Assembly: GCF_032854445.1 (NCBI RefSeq)
Contig: NC_088304.1
Span: 34,583,551-34,647,550 of the forward strand
DNA length: 64,000 nucleotides
Direction: 5' to 3'
Source of the DNA: Liolophura sinensis
Taxonomy: Eukaryota > Mollusca > Polyplacophora > Chitonida > Chitonidae
The translations under genes and the position numbers were made by a program. Below the pieces are notes generated by a model that had not been told where the DNA came from, did not search any database, and was given only the letters and a program-made list of their open reading frames with translations. Positions 37,501-46,225 of the stretch are shown piece by piece (positions within the stretch are counted from its first letter, which is position 1; each line of letters starts with the position of its first letter).

Positions 37501-38787
37501 TGATATGAAGTATATCGTTTTTTGTTGCTATATGTGATGATATACGTCTCCTTGCGTCAAACGACGAAGTTTTCACCGACATTGCGCTCTGGTTGATTGG
37601 CCTAATAAAACGGCTTGTCTTGAGTCAGGCTGCTAGGATATTTTTACGTGTTTGTCTCAAGATTGTGTCACGTTTAGATAAACAATCTGTGTAAACAGGA
37701 CCGAATTTTCTTATATGCTTACTTACGCGAAATCAAGCAAACCACTGTGATCATCCTTTGCGATGAAAACTGTTATCATCCTGTGGTGTAACCTAGCGCG
37801 TACAAGGAGATGATGCATTGCTGATTTCAAAAAGGTTTCATTGTTCGCATTGTAAAAAGCGTGTACTTAAAAAAAGCACATCATATCAAAATGACAGTAT
37901 GTAGATGTACTTATACTTGCATCCAGTGAGTTGTGCCATAAAATAAACTCGACAACTTGCTAATTAAGATGGACACGCGGTAAATCAAACAAAATCTTTT
38001 TGAGTGTTTCAAAAGGTTTTCGTCAGCATTTCTACAATATTCTACCAAATGTGGTGGAAAAAGGTGTTCTAGAATGGTACACAAAAAGTTTCACAACAGG
38101 TTACAAAGATTTGTTCTACTTCACATAAATTACAGAAAAAGGTTACACCGAATGCCCCATGAGTTTCGCTGAATGTCAGAAGAAAAGCTTTCCCTGAATG
38201 GCATGCTAAACGGTTGCAAAGAATGTCTGAATAAAAAGTTTCACAAAACTGCAAAATGGTTTCACATGTCACACGGAGATATTTCACAAAATGTCGCACG
38301 TAAAAATTTCACACAAGGTGAAACCAAACCAAATATTACACAAGAAAGAGTTGTACAAAATGTGAAACAAGAGACGGTTCACAAGGTATTGCACAAAACC
38401 TTTCACAAGATGTCACAAACATGTGAGAAGATGTTGCACCGAAATGTAAATTACAGAACACCATCATTAAGGTTTTGCGGCATGCCCCTGGATAAGGGTT
38501 CTCAGGTATCGGATATACGATATTACAGGAAAAAGTATCTTCCTGGAAACTGAAATACATACGACGGCTGACCCAGTACTTATATATCAGAAGTCTGATA
38601 AATACTATATATACTGGTTGAATGGTAACCAATGAACTCTTTGAGACAAGAAAATGAAATCTCTTACTGATGTCTGGATGGTAAGTAGAATGGGTAACAG
38701 CACCAGGGGCGTGAAGACGATGACAATGGGTGCTCGGAGATACCAGAGGTCCTGAACGACCGTCCTCCATCTGCTCTCCTCCGCCAT
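25423..38787 (-). CDS. SLC13A2/3/5-like: SLC13-family Na+/di- or tricarboxylate cotransporter, paralogue B (complete, 14 coding exons)
   Basis: Exons, 5' to 3': 38787-38668, 33648-33499, 33017-32902, 32161-32028, 31265-31133, 30212-30072, 29766-29638, 29041-28958, 28690-28586, 27845-27748, 27352-27237, 26942-26781, 26553-26416, 25572-25423. All junctions are AG...GT and all phases agree, giving 1776 nt (591 residues plus TAG), the usual SLC13 length. Seen motifs: SNT sodium site at 146-148, [12 protein letters not shown] near 248-259, second half-site [14 protein letters not shown] at 480-493, and the family C-terminal signature [17 protein letters not shown] at 515-531. Residues about 174-232 form a charged loop between the two inverted halves. 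Known role of the family: electrogenic import of citrate, succinate or related anions with Na+ across the plasma membrane. Substrate cannot be fixed from sequence; sulfate (A1/A4-like) is less likely. The start ATG has a strong context (ATCATGG). Confidence 0.95.
25921..26072. repeat. 76-bp tandem duplication in intron 13
   Basis: The segment starting ACATGAACCTGGGT and ending GTAATCAAGAAT occurs at 25921-25996 and again at 25997-26072 with one or two differences. Its end (CACGCCGTAATCAAGAATA) is the SINE-1 3' body, so a SINE fragment was duplicated along with flanking DNA. Confidence 0.88.
26416..26553 (-). CDS. paralogue B exon 13 (family signature)
   Basis: 138 nt, phase 0/0, TTTCCAG to ATG|GTGGGT. 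Contains the complete SLC13 signature [17 protein letters not shown] followed by [11 protein letters not shown]. Confidence 0.95.
26781..26942 (-). CDS. paralogue B exon 12 (second sodium half-site)
   Basis: 162 nt, phase 0/0. Encodes [20 protein letters not shown], a helix, and [20 protein letters not shown]. The SNL triplet at 481-483 stands where vertebrate members usually have SNV or SNT. Confidence 0.94.
27237..27352 (-). CDS. paralogue B exon 11
   Basis: 116 nt. Encodes [20 protein letters not shown] and [18 protein letters not shown], matching the DWKTVNQKMPWNIVLLLGGG-type block of SLC13. Ends in phase 0 at GTAAGT. Confidence 0.94.
27748..27845 (-). CDS. paralogue B exon 10
   Basis: 98 nt between GCATATAG and GTAATC. 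Encodes [20 protein letters not shown] and [12 protein letters not shown]. It was found by phase: exon 9 ends in phase 2 and exon 11 needs phase 1, and this exon bridges them exactly. Confidence 0.9.
28140..28350 (-). repeat. SINE-2 copy in intron 9
   Basis: TTTTACGTCATACATTACAA, CTTTTCAGTTATAATGACAA, TGATGTATCATGCCGAACGC and CATTTACATTATACTGACAC follow the order seen in the copy at 32.2 kb. Confidence 0.7.
28586..28690 (-). CDS. paralogue B exon 9
   Basis: 105 nt. Encodes [20 protein letters not shown] and [15 protein letters not shown], the helix and tryptophan/glycine loop typical of the family. Donor GTAAGA. Confidence 0.92.
28735..28855 (-). repeat. repeat family 3 copy in intron 8
   Basis: ACAGCATGGAGAAGAAACCC, GAGTCGACAGTGTGATAGCT and GGTCACACGTAACCAGTGAA, then ACGGCC. 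It matches copies at 46.62, 49.50 and 51.55 kb. Confidence 0.75.
28958..29041 (-). CDS. paralogue B exon 8
   Basis: 84 nt, phase 2 to 2. Encodes the basic cytosolic segment [20 protein letters not shown] and YQKLGTM, matching the IIRxEYxKLGPM block of SLC13 proteins. Confidence 0.9.
29195..29300 (-). repeat. SINE-1 fragment joined to SINE-2
   Basis: AAGCATTATGATGGAAAGAA and CGACCATCCGCAGATGGCTG identify SINE-1. A SINE-2 segment begins directly downstream. Confidence 0.7.
29320..29590 (-). repeat. SINE-2 copy with tRNA-like head
   Basis: Body blocks GACACGAGACATGACACCCC and TCATATTATACTGGCACCAA. Read on the minus strand, its head GGAGGCCTAATGCTTAGAGC, ending in a degenerate GATTCGAAGAC B box, resembles a tRNA. 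Confidence 0.72.
29638..29766 (-). CDS. paralogue B exon 7
   Basis: 129 nt. Encodes [20 protein letters not shown] followed by a strongly hydrophobic helix ([20 protein letters not shown]). The acceptor CACAG is the only AG nearby that keeps the frame open. Confidence 0.9.
30072..30212 (-). CDS. paralogue B exon 6 (TGTPPN motif)
   Basis: 141 nt. Encodes [20 protein letters not shown] and [20 protein letters not shown], the substrate-site loop of the first half, ending GQAD at a GTGAGT donor (phase 2). Confidence 0.94.
30366..30530. repeat. 93-bp direct duplication in intron 5
   Basis: GTTGGCAAGTGATATGGAAA and TATGGAATAAGACGAAGGAA, through TCTTCTTTTAAACATTTGT, occur twice, starting at 30368 and 30461. 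Confidence 0.9.
31133..31265 (-). CDS. paralogue B exon 5 (charged cytosolic loop)
   Basis: 133 nt bounded by TTTCAG and GTAATC. It encodes only hydrophilic residues rich in Asn, Asp, Glu, Lys and Thr ([18 protein letters not shown], then [12 protein letters not shown]). This is the variable loop between the first and second halves of the transporter. A SINE-1 remnant lies about 20 bp upstream of its acceptor, in intron 4. Confidence 0.85.
31286..31410 (+). repeat. SINE-1 remnant next to exon 5
   Basis: TCCTCCCACCATAATCCTCG, then CCGTACGGCGTAAAACAACA and an ATCAAATTAATAAGTA tail. It lies just upstream of the exon 5 acceptor and so supplies part of the intron's splice-site region. Confidence 0.65.
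31593..31854 (-). repeat. full-length SINE-1, inverted, in intron 4
   Basis: It runs from the (TTTA)n tail through GTTTTACGCTATACTCAAGA and AGCGACCGCATTGGTGAGAG to CTAGCGCGCTAACCAACAGA and GGAGGCCCC, the intact tRNA-like head. No adjoining target-site duplication is obvious. Confidence 0.88.
32028..32161 (-). CDS. paralogue B exon 4 (SNT sodium-site exon)
   Basis: 134 nt. Encodes [20 protein letters not shown] and [18 protein letters not shown]. The SNT triplet (146-148) is the first Na+/substrate half-site of SLC13 proteins. Ends in phase 1 at GTACGT. Confidence 0.94.
32205..32500 (-). repeat. SINE-2, near full length, in intron 3
   Basis: CGTACTTAACAATTTTTCAG, TCATATGACAAAGAAGAGTC, AAGTATCATGCCGAAGACAC and AACCTCTCAGTGCTGAGCAC. 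On the minus strand the head reads TTCGGTAGCCTAATGGTTAA with an A box and, later, a degenerate B box (GGATCAGAATCGAGTC). It is tRNA-derived but distinct from SINE-1. Confidence 0.8.
32575..32740 (+). repeat. SINE-1 3' half in intron 3
   Basis: GTGGGAAGGTCTGTCAGCAA, CTTGCGGATGGTCGTGGG, GTGTAAGTGAAATATTCTTG and AAATAAATAAATAAA. Confidence 0.8.
32902..33017 (-). CDS. paralogue B exon 3
   Basis: 116 nt, residues 91-129, begins after CTAAG and ends in the Trp codon at GTATGT (phase 2). Encodes [20 protein letters not shown] and [19 protein letters not shown]. Confidence 0.93.
33165..33275 (-). repeat. SINE-1 3' fragment in intron 2
   Basis: TTGTTTGTTTGACGTCGTAT, TCAACAATATTTCACTTATA and TGACGGCTGCCATTATTATG, then a degraded GGAGGAAACCG block. 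Confidence 0.7.
33499..33648 (-). CDS. paralogue B exon 2
   Basis: 150 nt, residues 41-90, phase 0/0, TTGTCAG to AAG|GTGAGA. Encodes [20 protein letters not shown] followed by a helix pair ending [10 protein letters not shown]. Confidence 0.93.
34050..34225 (-). repeat. SINE-1 copy in intron 1 of paralogue B
   Basis: GATTTATTTGGTTGTTGTTT, ACGCCGTACTCAAGAATATT, GGCCAGCATTATGATGGGAG and GCACGACCATCCGCAG, then a deletion to GTGAGAGGCTCCTGGGTCAT. Confidence 0.8.
34311..34540. repeat. 53-bp AT-rich tandem repeat, about four copies
   Basis: TTGGCC recurs at 34317, 34370, 34423 and 34476 (GG position), each time followed by an AAAATAAAATAAATGTGTGT-like run and ATGATATTTAATTAGTACAG. The period is exactly 53 bp. 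Confidence 0.92.
35178..35246 (+). repeat. SINE-1 3' end fragment
   Basis: GTGAGATATTCTTGACTTAG, GCGTAAAACACCAATCAAAT and AAATAG. Confidence 0.65.
35290..35365 (+). repeat. repeat family 3 fragment
   Basis: GCCGGATTTCACCGGTTTTG, TGTGACCATTTGCCAGGTTT and GTCATGGCCTGATCGCC match the reverse complement of the 28.7 and 51.6 kb copies. Confidence 0.6.
35998..36160 (+). repeat. SINE-1 copy, internally shortened
   Basis: GCGGTCGTTGTGAGTTCAAG, TCCAGCTCATGCTGG, AACCTGCGGATGGTCGTTCG, then a deletion to GCCGTATAAGCG and AAATAAATATAAAT. Confidence 0.72.
36305..36725. mobile_element. MITE-like element with about 130-bp inverted repeats (intron 1 of paralogue B)
   Basis: The left arm (36305-36440) and the reverse complement of the right arm (36590-36725) share ATTTCATTTGAA, CAGTTTTCT, GCTTGTTAG and AAGTTAGTTGAT, then a GGTTTAC-CAGAAAATTA block. 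The centre repeats short TTTCCT-GTGAAAA words and has no coding capacity. The family is not visible elsewhere in this window. Confidence 0.72.
37985..38460. repeat. degenerate TTTCACAAAATG-type tandem array
   Basis: Words such as AAAAAGTTTCACAA, GGTTTCACATGTCACAC, GATATTTCACAAAATGTC and CCTTTCACAAGATGTCAC recur every 20-30 bp over about 470 bp, with heavy divergence. It begins about 200 bp 3' of exon 1 of paralogue B, inside intron 1. Confidence 0.6.
38668..38787 (-). CDS. paralogue B exon 1
   Basis: Encodes residues 1-40: [18 protein letters not shown], then a helix ending [14 protein letters not shown]. It ends in phase 0 at GTAAGA. It is five codons longer than paralogue A's exon 1. Confidence 0.9.
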
Positions 38788-38922
38788 GATGGGTAGCGGG
38801 ATGACTACGACCGACACATCAACCTGGAGAACGTAGGTTAGGTAGGACCAGTTAGCCTGTCACTCACAGACTATCACGCTGTAATACAGAACACTGTACA
38901 GAAGTGCTTACATATATGTACC

Positions 38923-38928
38923 TATATA
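38923..38928 (-). promoter_or_regulatory. possible TATA element of paralogue B
   Basis: TGTATATAGG on the minus strand, about 136-141 bp upstream of the start codon and similar in spacing to the TATA-like run before paralogue A. Weak evidence. Confidence 0.25.
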
Positions 38929-39789
38929 CAACATGCTTCTGGCTTAAACAGTGGGAAAACGCGGACTCAAAGCCTGACCTGGTTAAATTTCGTCTGACGG
39001 CCGTGACAGTCTGGAAAGATTCATGTGGTTCAAAGTGAACTTTATAAAGTCTGCCATCAAATCACGAACAACTGTTGTAGTCTGTGCCTGGGCAGGTCGT
39101 ATACGCATCACCATCCAGGGTTTCGAAAGTTTCAAATCGAAGGTAGGCCCTATATACTGGCTCAAATAGGATATATGTACATGTATAGACCCTTACTGAC
39201 CGGCTCAAGGAGAGAGTACATTTTATATACCATCACAAACATGGTGGATGTTCTCGTTCATTTCGACTGTATATACAGGTTTAAAGGGGGTGACAATGGC
39301 CGATTGGTTCAGCAAAGCCATATATACTAAATCAAACCTGATGGGTGTAATTGTTTTGCTATGGTGCATGTACTGGACGGTCCATGATGCATGCATTCAT
39401 GCCCAAAGACGACACATTTACTAGCTGAAATAATGGATATCTGCAAGGCTCAGATAGGGTGGAGATTCCACTTAAAATAGGGTATAGTATTCCGCAAATT
39501 TTCCAACGAAATAAAAGGCTTGAATGTTGGAATATGGACTTACATGTATCTATCATCAGTTGCAGTATGCGTTTCATTTCATATCACCTTCCTTTCATAT
39601 CATCCGTAAACGGGCTTCACGCTTCGCTTAGGCTGATCAGTCATCCGTGGAGAAGGGGGATCGAATTATATGCCTCTGATATCTAACGCCACAACGTTGT
39701 TTGTAGCACTCAGTAGCAGGAGCTAAAACATGTTAGGATGTGAGGAAAATTTCCCAGAGATTGTTGTTATGAGTATTGATAACTTCAGC

Positions 39790-40780
39790 ATGGAAATCTG
39801 CACAGACTCAGCATGGGAATCTGCACAACCTCAGCGTGGGAGTCTGTACAGCCTCAGTGTGGGAATCTGCACAATCTCATCGTGGGAATCTGCACAACCT
39901 CAGCGTGGGCAACTGCACAACCTCACCGTAGGAATCTGTAAAACCTCAGTGTGGGAATCTGCACAACCTCACCGTAGGAATCTGTAAAGCCTCAGTGTGG
40001 GAATCTGCATAACCTCACCGTAGGAATCTGTAAAGCCTCAGTGTGGGAATCTGCACAACCTCACCGTAGGAATCTGTAAAGCCTCAGTGTGGGAATCTGC
40101 GCAACCTTAGCGTAGGAATCTGCAAAGTCTCAGTATGGGAACCTGCACAGCCTCGCCGTAGGAATCTGTAAAGCCTCAGTGTGGGAATCTGCACAACCTC
40201 ACCGTAGGAATCTGTAAAGCCTCAGTGTGGGAATCTGTACAACTTCGCCGTAGGAATCTGTAAAGCCTCAGTGTGGGAATCTGTACAACCATAGTGTGGA
40301 ATCTGCACAATGTCATCGTGGAAATCTGCACAACTTCAGTGTGGGAATCTGCACAACCTCACCGTAGGAATCTGTAAAGCCTCAGTGTGGGAATCTGCAC
40401 AACCTTAGAGTGGAATCTGCACAATCTCATCGTGGGAACCTGCACAACTTCAGTGTGGGAATCTACACAACCTCACCGTAGGAATCTGTAAAGCCTCAGT
40501 GTGGGAATCTGCACAACCTTAGCGTGGAATCTGCACAATCTCATCGTGGGAATCTGCACAACTTCAGCGTGGGCAACTGCACAACCTCACCGTAGGAATC
40601 TGTAAAGCCTCAGTGTGGGAATCTGCACAACCTCACCGTAGGAATCTGCACAATCTCATCGTGGGAATCTGCACAGACTCAGCATGGGAATCTGCACAAC
40701 CTCGCTGTAGGAATCTTTAAAGCCTCAGTGTGGGAATCTGCACAACCTTAGCGTGGAATCTGCACAACCTCAGCTTTGGA
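39790..40780. repeat. 23-bp minisatellite with a 46-bp dimer register, about 43 copies
   Basis: Two 23-bp forms alternate: CCTCACCGTAGGAATCTGTA with AAG, and CCTCAGTGTGGGAATCTGCA with CAA. Over much of the array they form a 46-bp repeat; at both ends monomer variants (CATCGTGGGAATC, CTTAGCGTGGAATC) dominate. The period is not a multiple of 3, so the short frame at its left edge (39730-39987) is not a gene. Confidence 0.94.
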
Positions 40781-41026
40781 TCACCATTCAGCAAAAACGT
40801 TTTTCGGAGTTGACTCCCTTGAATTAAGAATGTTTTTAATGTGATCTCTTGTGTGTTATCAGTAGATCAAACCTCGAATAAATTCAGCACATGCACACAT
40901 AAAAAGTCCCATTTCAGTTATCGCGACGTCTGACAGTTCAAGAGAAATAAATTTCTATTCTATCAGCAAAATGTTCTCCAAAATTCCGCCCTCTGAACCA
41001 CGATATCTTTTTAAACATTTGTTAAT

Positions 41027-41090
41027 GCCCCCCCCCCCCCCCCCATCCCGCCCCAAACACACACACACACCCACACACACACACACACAC

Positions 41091-41127
<37 letters not shown>
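41027..41127. repeat. poly-C followed by (CA)n
   Basis: About 17 C's, then a CCATCCCGCCCC linker, then roughly 80 bp of mostly CA dinucleotides. Confidence 0.95.
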
Positions 41128-41449
41128 GCAGCAAAAAAACTCAAGTTGTCTTTTGTAAGTGTCAAGATTATATCAGCGTTCATTTAACTGGAGGACTGTC
41201 AACAATTTTACAAAAAAACTTCATTCTCGGATTTGGAAGGAATTACGTGCGCTGACTGATATTGGGCTAATGGACCAAACAATTAGAGTTTTCGGCTGGT
41301 CCGAATCATGACCCGGACTCGGGTGGTTTTCAAACATTGCTTCACTGTTGGTAGATAACAAAGAATTTGTCTCTTTGTATTGGTCGAAGAATTTACACAC
41401 TTAGATGGAAATTGTCCTCTCTGAGTGCCTTCTATTGTTTTAATGCTAC

Positions 41450-41525
41450 TGAATGTAAAATGTAATGAATGTAAAATGTAATGAATGTAAAGTAATGTAA
41501 AATGTAATGAATGTTAAATGTAATG
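41450..41525. repeat. 16-bp GAATGTAAAATGTAAT repeat
   Basis: Four to five tandem copies of GAATGTAAAATGTAAT with one shortened and one altered unit. Confidence 0.88.
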
Positions 41526-42764
41526 ACAACACAGCATTTTGAGTAATTCTAAACCAGTGACGTGTTAAACTGTAATTAACATCACTGCATTTATTAAACC
41601 TTATTGTGTTTAAGCTATGGTGTGAGGGGCGTGTACTTTGTTGCTGTGTTAGATCTGCATCCACCCTTCATCCGAAACAACTAAATTATTTGTTTTCTTT
41701 TCTGTCGAAGTCTCATGTATGACACGTATCGGGATAAAGGCCCCGATGTACCGTATATGAGGACGAACAATAGAGGCGGATAGCCATTACCACGCATGGC
41801 CGATTCCGGATGGTTCAACTCTGTGCAGTTGTTGGGCTTTGTTGTAGGAAAGGCTCCATCCAACACACAGCATGCAGGCTCATTGACGCCTGCCTGTTTT
41901 CTGCGAGACCTACACATCATGGCTGGACAAGACAAGCTTCCTGGGACACAGTTCGTGGAATGCAAAATCCCGCTTTTCAACTTGAATGTTCGTGAAAATT
42001 ATAGAACTGACCCGTGAACACGAGTCTATATAATAATGTGCAGATCTCGCTCTATTGCGTGATTTCGCCTTACATGAATTACCTCCAGAGTAACTTCTTC
42101 AATTATGGGGGCATCAGGCAGCCAGGCCGACGTGTTGCAGGGTGGTGGTGTTATCGTTCAGCTGCTAGCCCACAGACTAGATGTCTCCTCGAGGATGATT
42201 AAGAAGGGGAGAGTGGATTCTGAATCAGATTCTACACCTGATCGATTTGTTTGTCGGTTGCCAGGGGTTCGAGCCACACAACAACCGCTGTCTTCGTTGG
42301 AGATTCCCGCATTGCAAGTAGGTCTTTTATGCACATATGATGTCTTTGCAGTCAAAGCGTAAGTAAGATACATATTTTATTATGGGCACTTTTTATATTC
42401 TCATGGTGTACACGGATTGAATACTGATTTCACTCATTCGCCTGGAACATGCCTGGCTCATTTCTGCATCATTGAAAACTGTGGACCTCTTCTCTTTGCA
42501 TGTTTTCGTCCTAATTTCGTACTTTATACACTACCTTAGTTCTTTGGTGGTTTTCGCTAAACGATGTTTTGGGAATTGGCCGATAATAGTTAACGGCTGG
42601 TATAGGAATATCTGTTCCGTGCACAGATTTGTTAACATTTTGGTGTAATAATCTAGTTTTGCTTTTATAGGAACCATAAACGCGTTCAGGTATTCAGTCA
42701 AGAGCATTTATGCCGCTTTAAAAATTACGCTCTATTGCTTTTTTTGTCGTCCTGCAGTGCAGAA

Positions 42765-43350
42765 TGATAACTATTGTGTGTTTCTTTCAACTGGTCGCTT
42801 TTTCTCAATTATCCAAATCATTCATACTCACTACTAAAATTGCTTTTGGCCAGCGACACGTAACACCACAAGCTTTACACATTGGTATGTTGGACGTCCA
42901 CATTATTGCTCAGAAAATGCAGTTAGAATATGTTTTCTCGTTAATATTGTTATACACCACCCACCTGTTTTCCGGGTGACGTCATCGTTATTTAAAAAAA
43001 TGGATGCTGGATAATGAGCCAGTAAGATCTCACGGAGAGGGACATTTATTACCTAGTGTCTAATGGATTTCACGTTGAAGGCAAAGAAAACACTAAAGTG
43101 AAGTATGTAGCAGATGAAAGATCATTAAAAACTCGAATATATAGTAGCATATATAATATCTATGTAATAGTCGAATATATATTTTTTAAAATTTATCCTA
43201 GTAAAATGCGCTTGAATATTTTATTCTATAGTGGCCTTTTCTGAACACAATGGCACCAGTGACGTCACATAAGGTTTTTGCTACTTAACACACATTAAAC
43301 TGCTACATTTCAACATTCAAAATGCATATAGATCTATGAATGCAATCGCC
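42765..43350. mobile_element. member of the long-inverted-repeat DNA family
   Basis: 42780-43025 follows the arm order of the 12.05-kb element: ACTCACTACTAAAATTGC, GACACGTAACACCACAAGCT, TTGCTCAGAAAATGCAGTTA, GGTGACGTCATCGTTATTTA and ATGGATGCTGGATAATG. 43210-43320 (CTATAGTGGCCTTTTCTGAA, CACCAGTGACGTCACATAAG) corresponds to the inner segment seen at 4.3 and 45.3 kb. Confidence 0.6.
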
Positions 43351-45079
43351 AATTTAAAAAAAAAAACAATTATTTTCCTAGAAACTTTTTCATGGTTTTT
43401 CATCTGATATACACTTCATCTTATAGTGGTTTTTGCTTTTAAAGGACAAGGCTAAAACATATTTTTATGGAAAGCAGGATACTGGAGTAAAATACTTTAT
43501 TATTTTAATGAGATTTCATCGAATAACAGGTAGAACAAAATGACAATACTGTCAATTGGCTGATGTGAGTCGAGGCAGCCATCGTAAGAATTTTATCCAA
43601 TCAAACACATTGCTATCAGATTGTGCGGCTTAAGCTATGACGTAGCCTTTACCCATTCACTCCATGAAGAGATATATGATAACACAGAGCTACTGCATAA
43701 GACATCATTTTGAGATCGTTAACAACCATTTAGCTACGTGTAATCGAATGGCCATTTCACAAAGTGTTGTGCACGTCTTTATCATTTACAGACCACCACA
43801 CACGTAAAATCAGTTGATTTACAAGCCATGTAATATTCAACGAAGGGATCACAAATTATGTCAGACAATAGCATCCCGTCTCCACCAAAACCGCATTAAT
43901 CTCCCCAAATACATTTTTGTCGTTGATTTTGGAGTTCAGTCAGCAGTTTCTAAATAACGAGTATCAGAGTCAGCGCCAAATTCCTGATGGAGGCCCAAGG
44001 TTTATAGGACTGAGAAGACGGTATCTCACCGGAGAAAGGTTAAAATTAATATAAATCTTGTGAAATAATTTATTTTTTTCTTAATTTATTATAACAATAA
44101 TTCATGCAGTGGATATTTTCTCTGTTTTCTTTTGTAAAATACAGTAAAGTTATTGAAACGCCGTGTTCAAGCCAAGGTGCTTTCTCTGACGACGTAGGTC
44201 AGCACTACTTCATCTCAAAGCCACCGCTACAAAATTGAAGCATAAAATCCAGTGACGCTAGAATGTCTAGGTCAGCCACAGTGGTGCCTAGATTTACTTT
44301 CATTTGTTTCAGAATTGAGCATCAACCTAGCTGTACAACAAACCTATTGTAATTTTGTAAAGATTTAATAGGGATCAAAATCACCAGCACGACCGTTCCA
44401 GAGACTACGACCCGGCCGTGGGTCTGTAGCTTGTCTATTTAAACAGGGTGGCTGGAGCTCCCTAAAAATGATATAGTAGGCCTTCTGTATGAACATTTCA
44501 AGCAGTGGAAGAAATATTCTTCCAGTATGTCCAGTTTCAGAGAAAACTATATTTATCACTTGGGTCTCCATCGGCGAAGTCCACACCTGCTATCTGCCAT
44601 AGGCTACTCCTTAAAATATTATACTGAAAATAACTGTGCCGTTAGAGAGCTAGAGTAAACATGGCGTCACCTTGCCCTAGACAGTGGAGACATGCTGAAG
44701 CTCTGTCAAGACCAAGTTTCACAAAACTTACTGTGGTAAAAAAAATCTACAAAAATATTTAAAGCCGGTTAAAGATACTTTGAATGGTAGTCTTTCAGTG
44801 GACATAAACAGGTGCTGTCTGTCACTTTTAGCCCTGTATGTCACACTGCCATGCTTTAAGTGGTTTTCAAGGTTTTGTATGCAAGTGGAGTATAACCTTA
44901 ATGAACCAAATTTATTTTATCTCTAAAGCCACATGGTCTCACGACAGTACGGCTTCAGACTTCGATATTTGGAAATTTTGTTGAAAAAGGAACATACTGT
45001 ATATTCGCAGGGACAATAAAGAAGGCGCTTTTTCCAGCGTTGAGTTTGTTCTAATTGTTTGCCGGGCTGCTTTTGAAAA

Positions 45080-45850
45080 ACAGATTACTCTCCACGCCCA
45101 GTTTCCAGCGTACCACTTATTTTTGAATAATTATGATGACACTCGAGAGTTTAAAGTAAAAGAAAACTAAAATATGAAGTAAGGTTCATTATACAAAGAA
45201 TTTAAAACTATGCATAAATATACTTTTATTTATATTTTTAGGTTTTTGTGAAGAGAGTTAAAGTCGTTTAAACCTTTGAATTCTACGGTGGGCTTTATCG
45301 GTCATACTATCAGAATTTAGGAACCCTGACGTCACAGAAAGTTTTTCCAACTTTAATCACGAATTACACGAATGTTGTAATAAATTTTTTCACCCATGAG
45401 TAAAAGATTACTGAAATAATTTTCCCCAAAATTCCTTCCTTCTGGTGAACATGAGGAAAAAAGGTGATGTGAGGTCAGAGTTCCTAAATACTGTCATTAC
45501 GGACCATAAAACTTACCATAGAATTCAAATATTTGAATGCCTTTCAACACTCTTTAAAAACATCTAGAAAAATATATCTAAAGAAAAATTATTTTTACAC
45601 ATAGTTTTCAGTTGTTTGTATGATGAATCTTACTTCATATTTTAGCTTTCTTTTACATAATGGATTAGAAAACGTATTCTACATATACTGAGCAATAATA
45701 AGGACGTCTAACATATCAATGCATGCGTACAGCTTGTGGTGTTACGCGGCACTAACGAAAGGCAGTTGTGGTTGTGCGTGTGAGGGACTTCAGAGATAGC
45801 TGAGCATAGGCGACAAGTTAAAGGAAGCAGACTATAGTTTGGATTTTATG
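45080..45850. mobile_element. member of the long-inverted-repeat DNA family with inner inverted arms
   Basis: 45150-45345 and the reverse complement of 45465-45670 align closely: GTAAAAGAAAACTAAAATAT, GAAGTAAGGTTCAT, TTTGAATTCTACGGT, TCAGAATTTAGGAACCCTGA, CGTCAC. The left flank carries the inverted AATTATGATGAC/CTCTCCACGCCC segment, and the right flank continues into GGTGTTACGCGGC and GCAGACTATAG, the outer end of the 12.05-kb element. Confidence 0.65.
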
Positions 45851-46009
45851 AAATAAATACTCATTGTCAAATGGCTATGATTTTACGTAATGGGGCTTTC
45901 TACTGCTAGTCATGGTGGGGAATGCACACCAGTTACAAATCTAAACAAGTGACGGAAGCATCGTTAGCCCTAGCCCTGAACATCAGTCAGTTAGAGATAT
46001 ATAGATTGA

Positions 46010-46225
46010 TTTTACACAAGAATTTACGCTGTACTCAAGAATATTTCACTTATACAACGGCTGTCATCATTATGGTGGGAGCCCTGGGTGAAACCCACGA
46101 CCATCTGCAGGTTGATGTCAGAATTTCCCACGCAGGGCCGGGGAGCCAGCATGAACTGGACTTGAACTCACATCGACTGCATTGGCGATAGGCTCGTGAG
46201 TCATTGCGCCGTGCTGGCGTGCTAA
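46010..46225 (-). repeat. SINE-1 copy
   Basis: CTCAAGAATATTTCACTTAT, ACCCACGACCATCTGCAGGT, ATGAACTGGACTTGAACTCA and GTGCTGGCGTGCTAACGACC. The usual (TTTA)n tail is missing at the left end. Confidence 0.75.

Noticed and set aside
38173-38553. 126-codon Lys/His/Asn-rich plus-strand frame
   Set aside because: It is made of the degenerate TTTCAC array and lies antisense inside intron 1 of paralogue B.
38788-38817. Upstream in-frame extension of SLC13 paralogue B (SVVVIPLPI)
   Set aside because: It would need a GTG start. The ATG at 38787 has a strong context and gives the usual N-terminus.
42105-42362. 85-codon plus-strand frame
   Set aside because: No domain, no splice support and an equally long frame on the opposite strand; probably chance.
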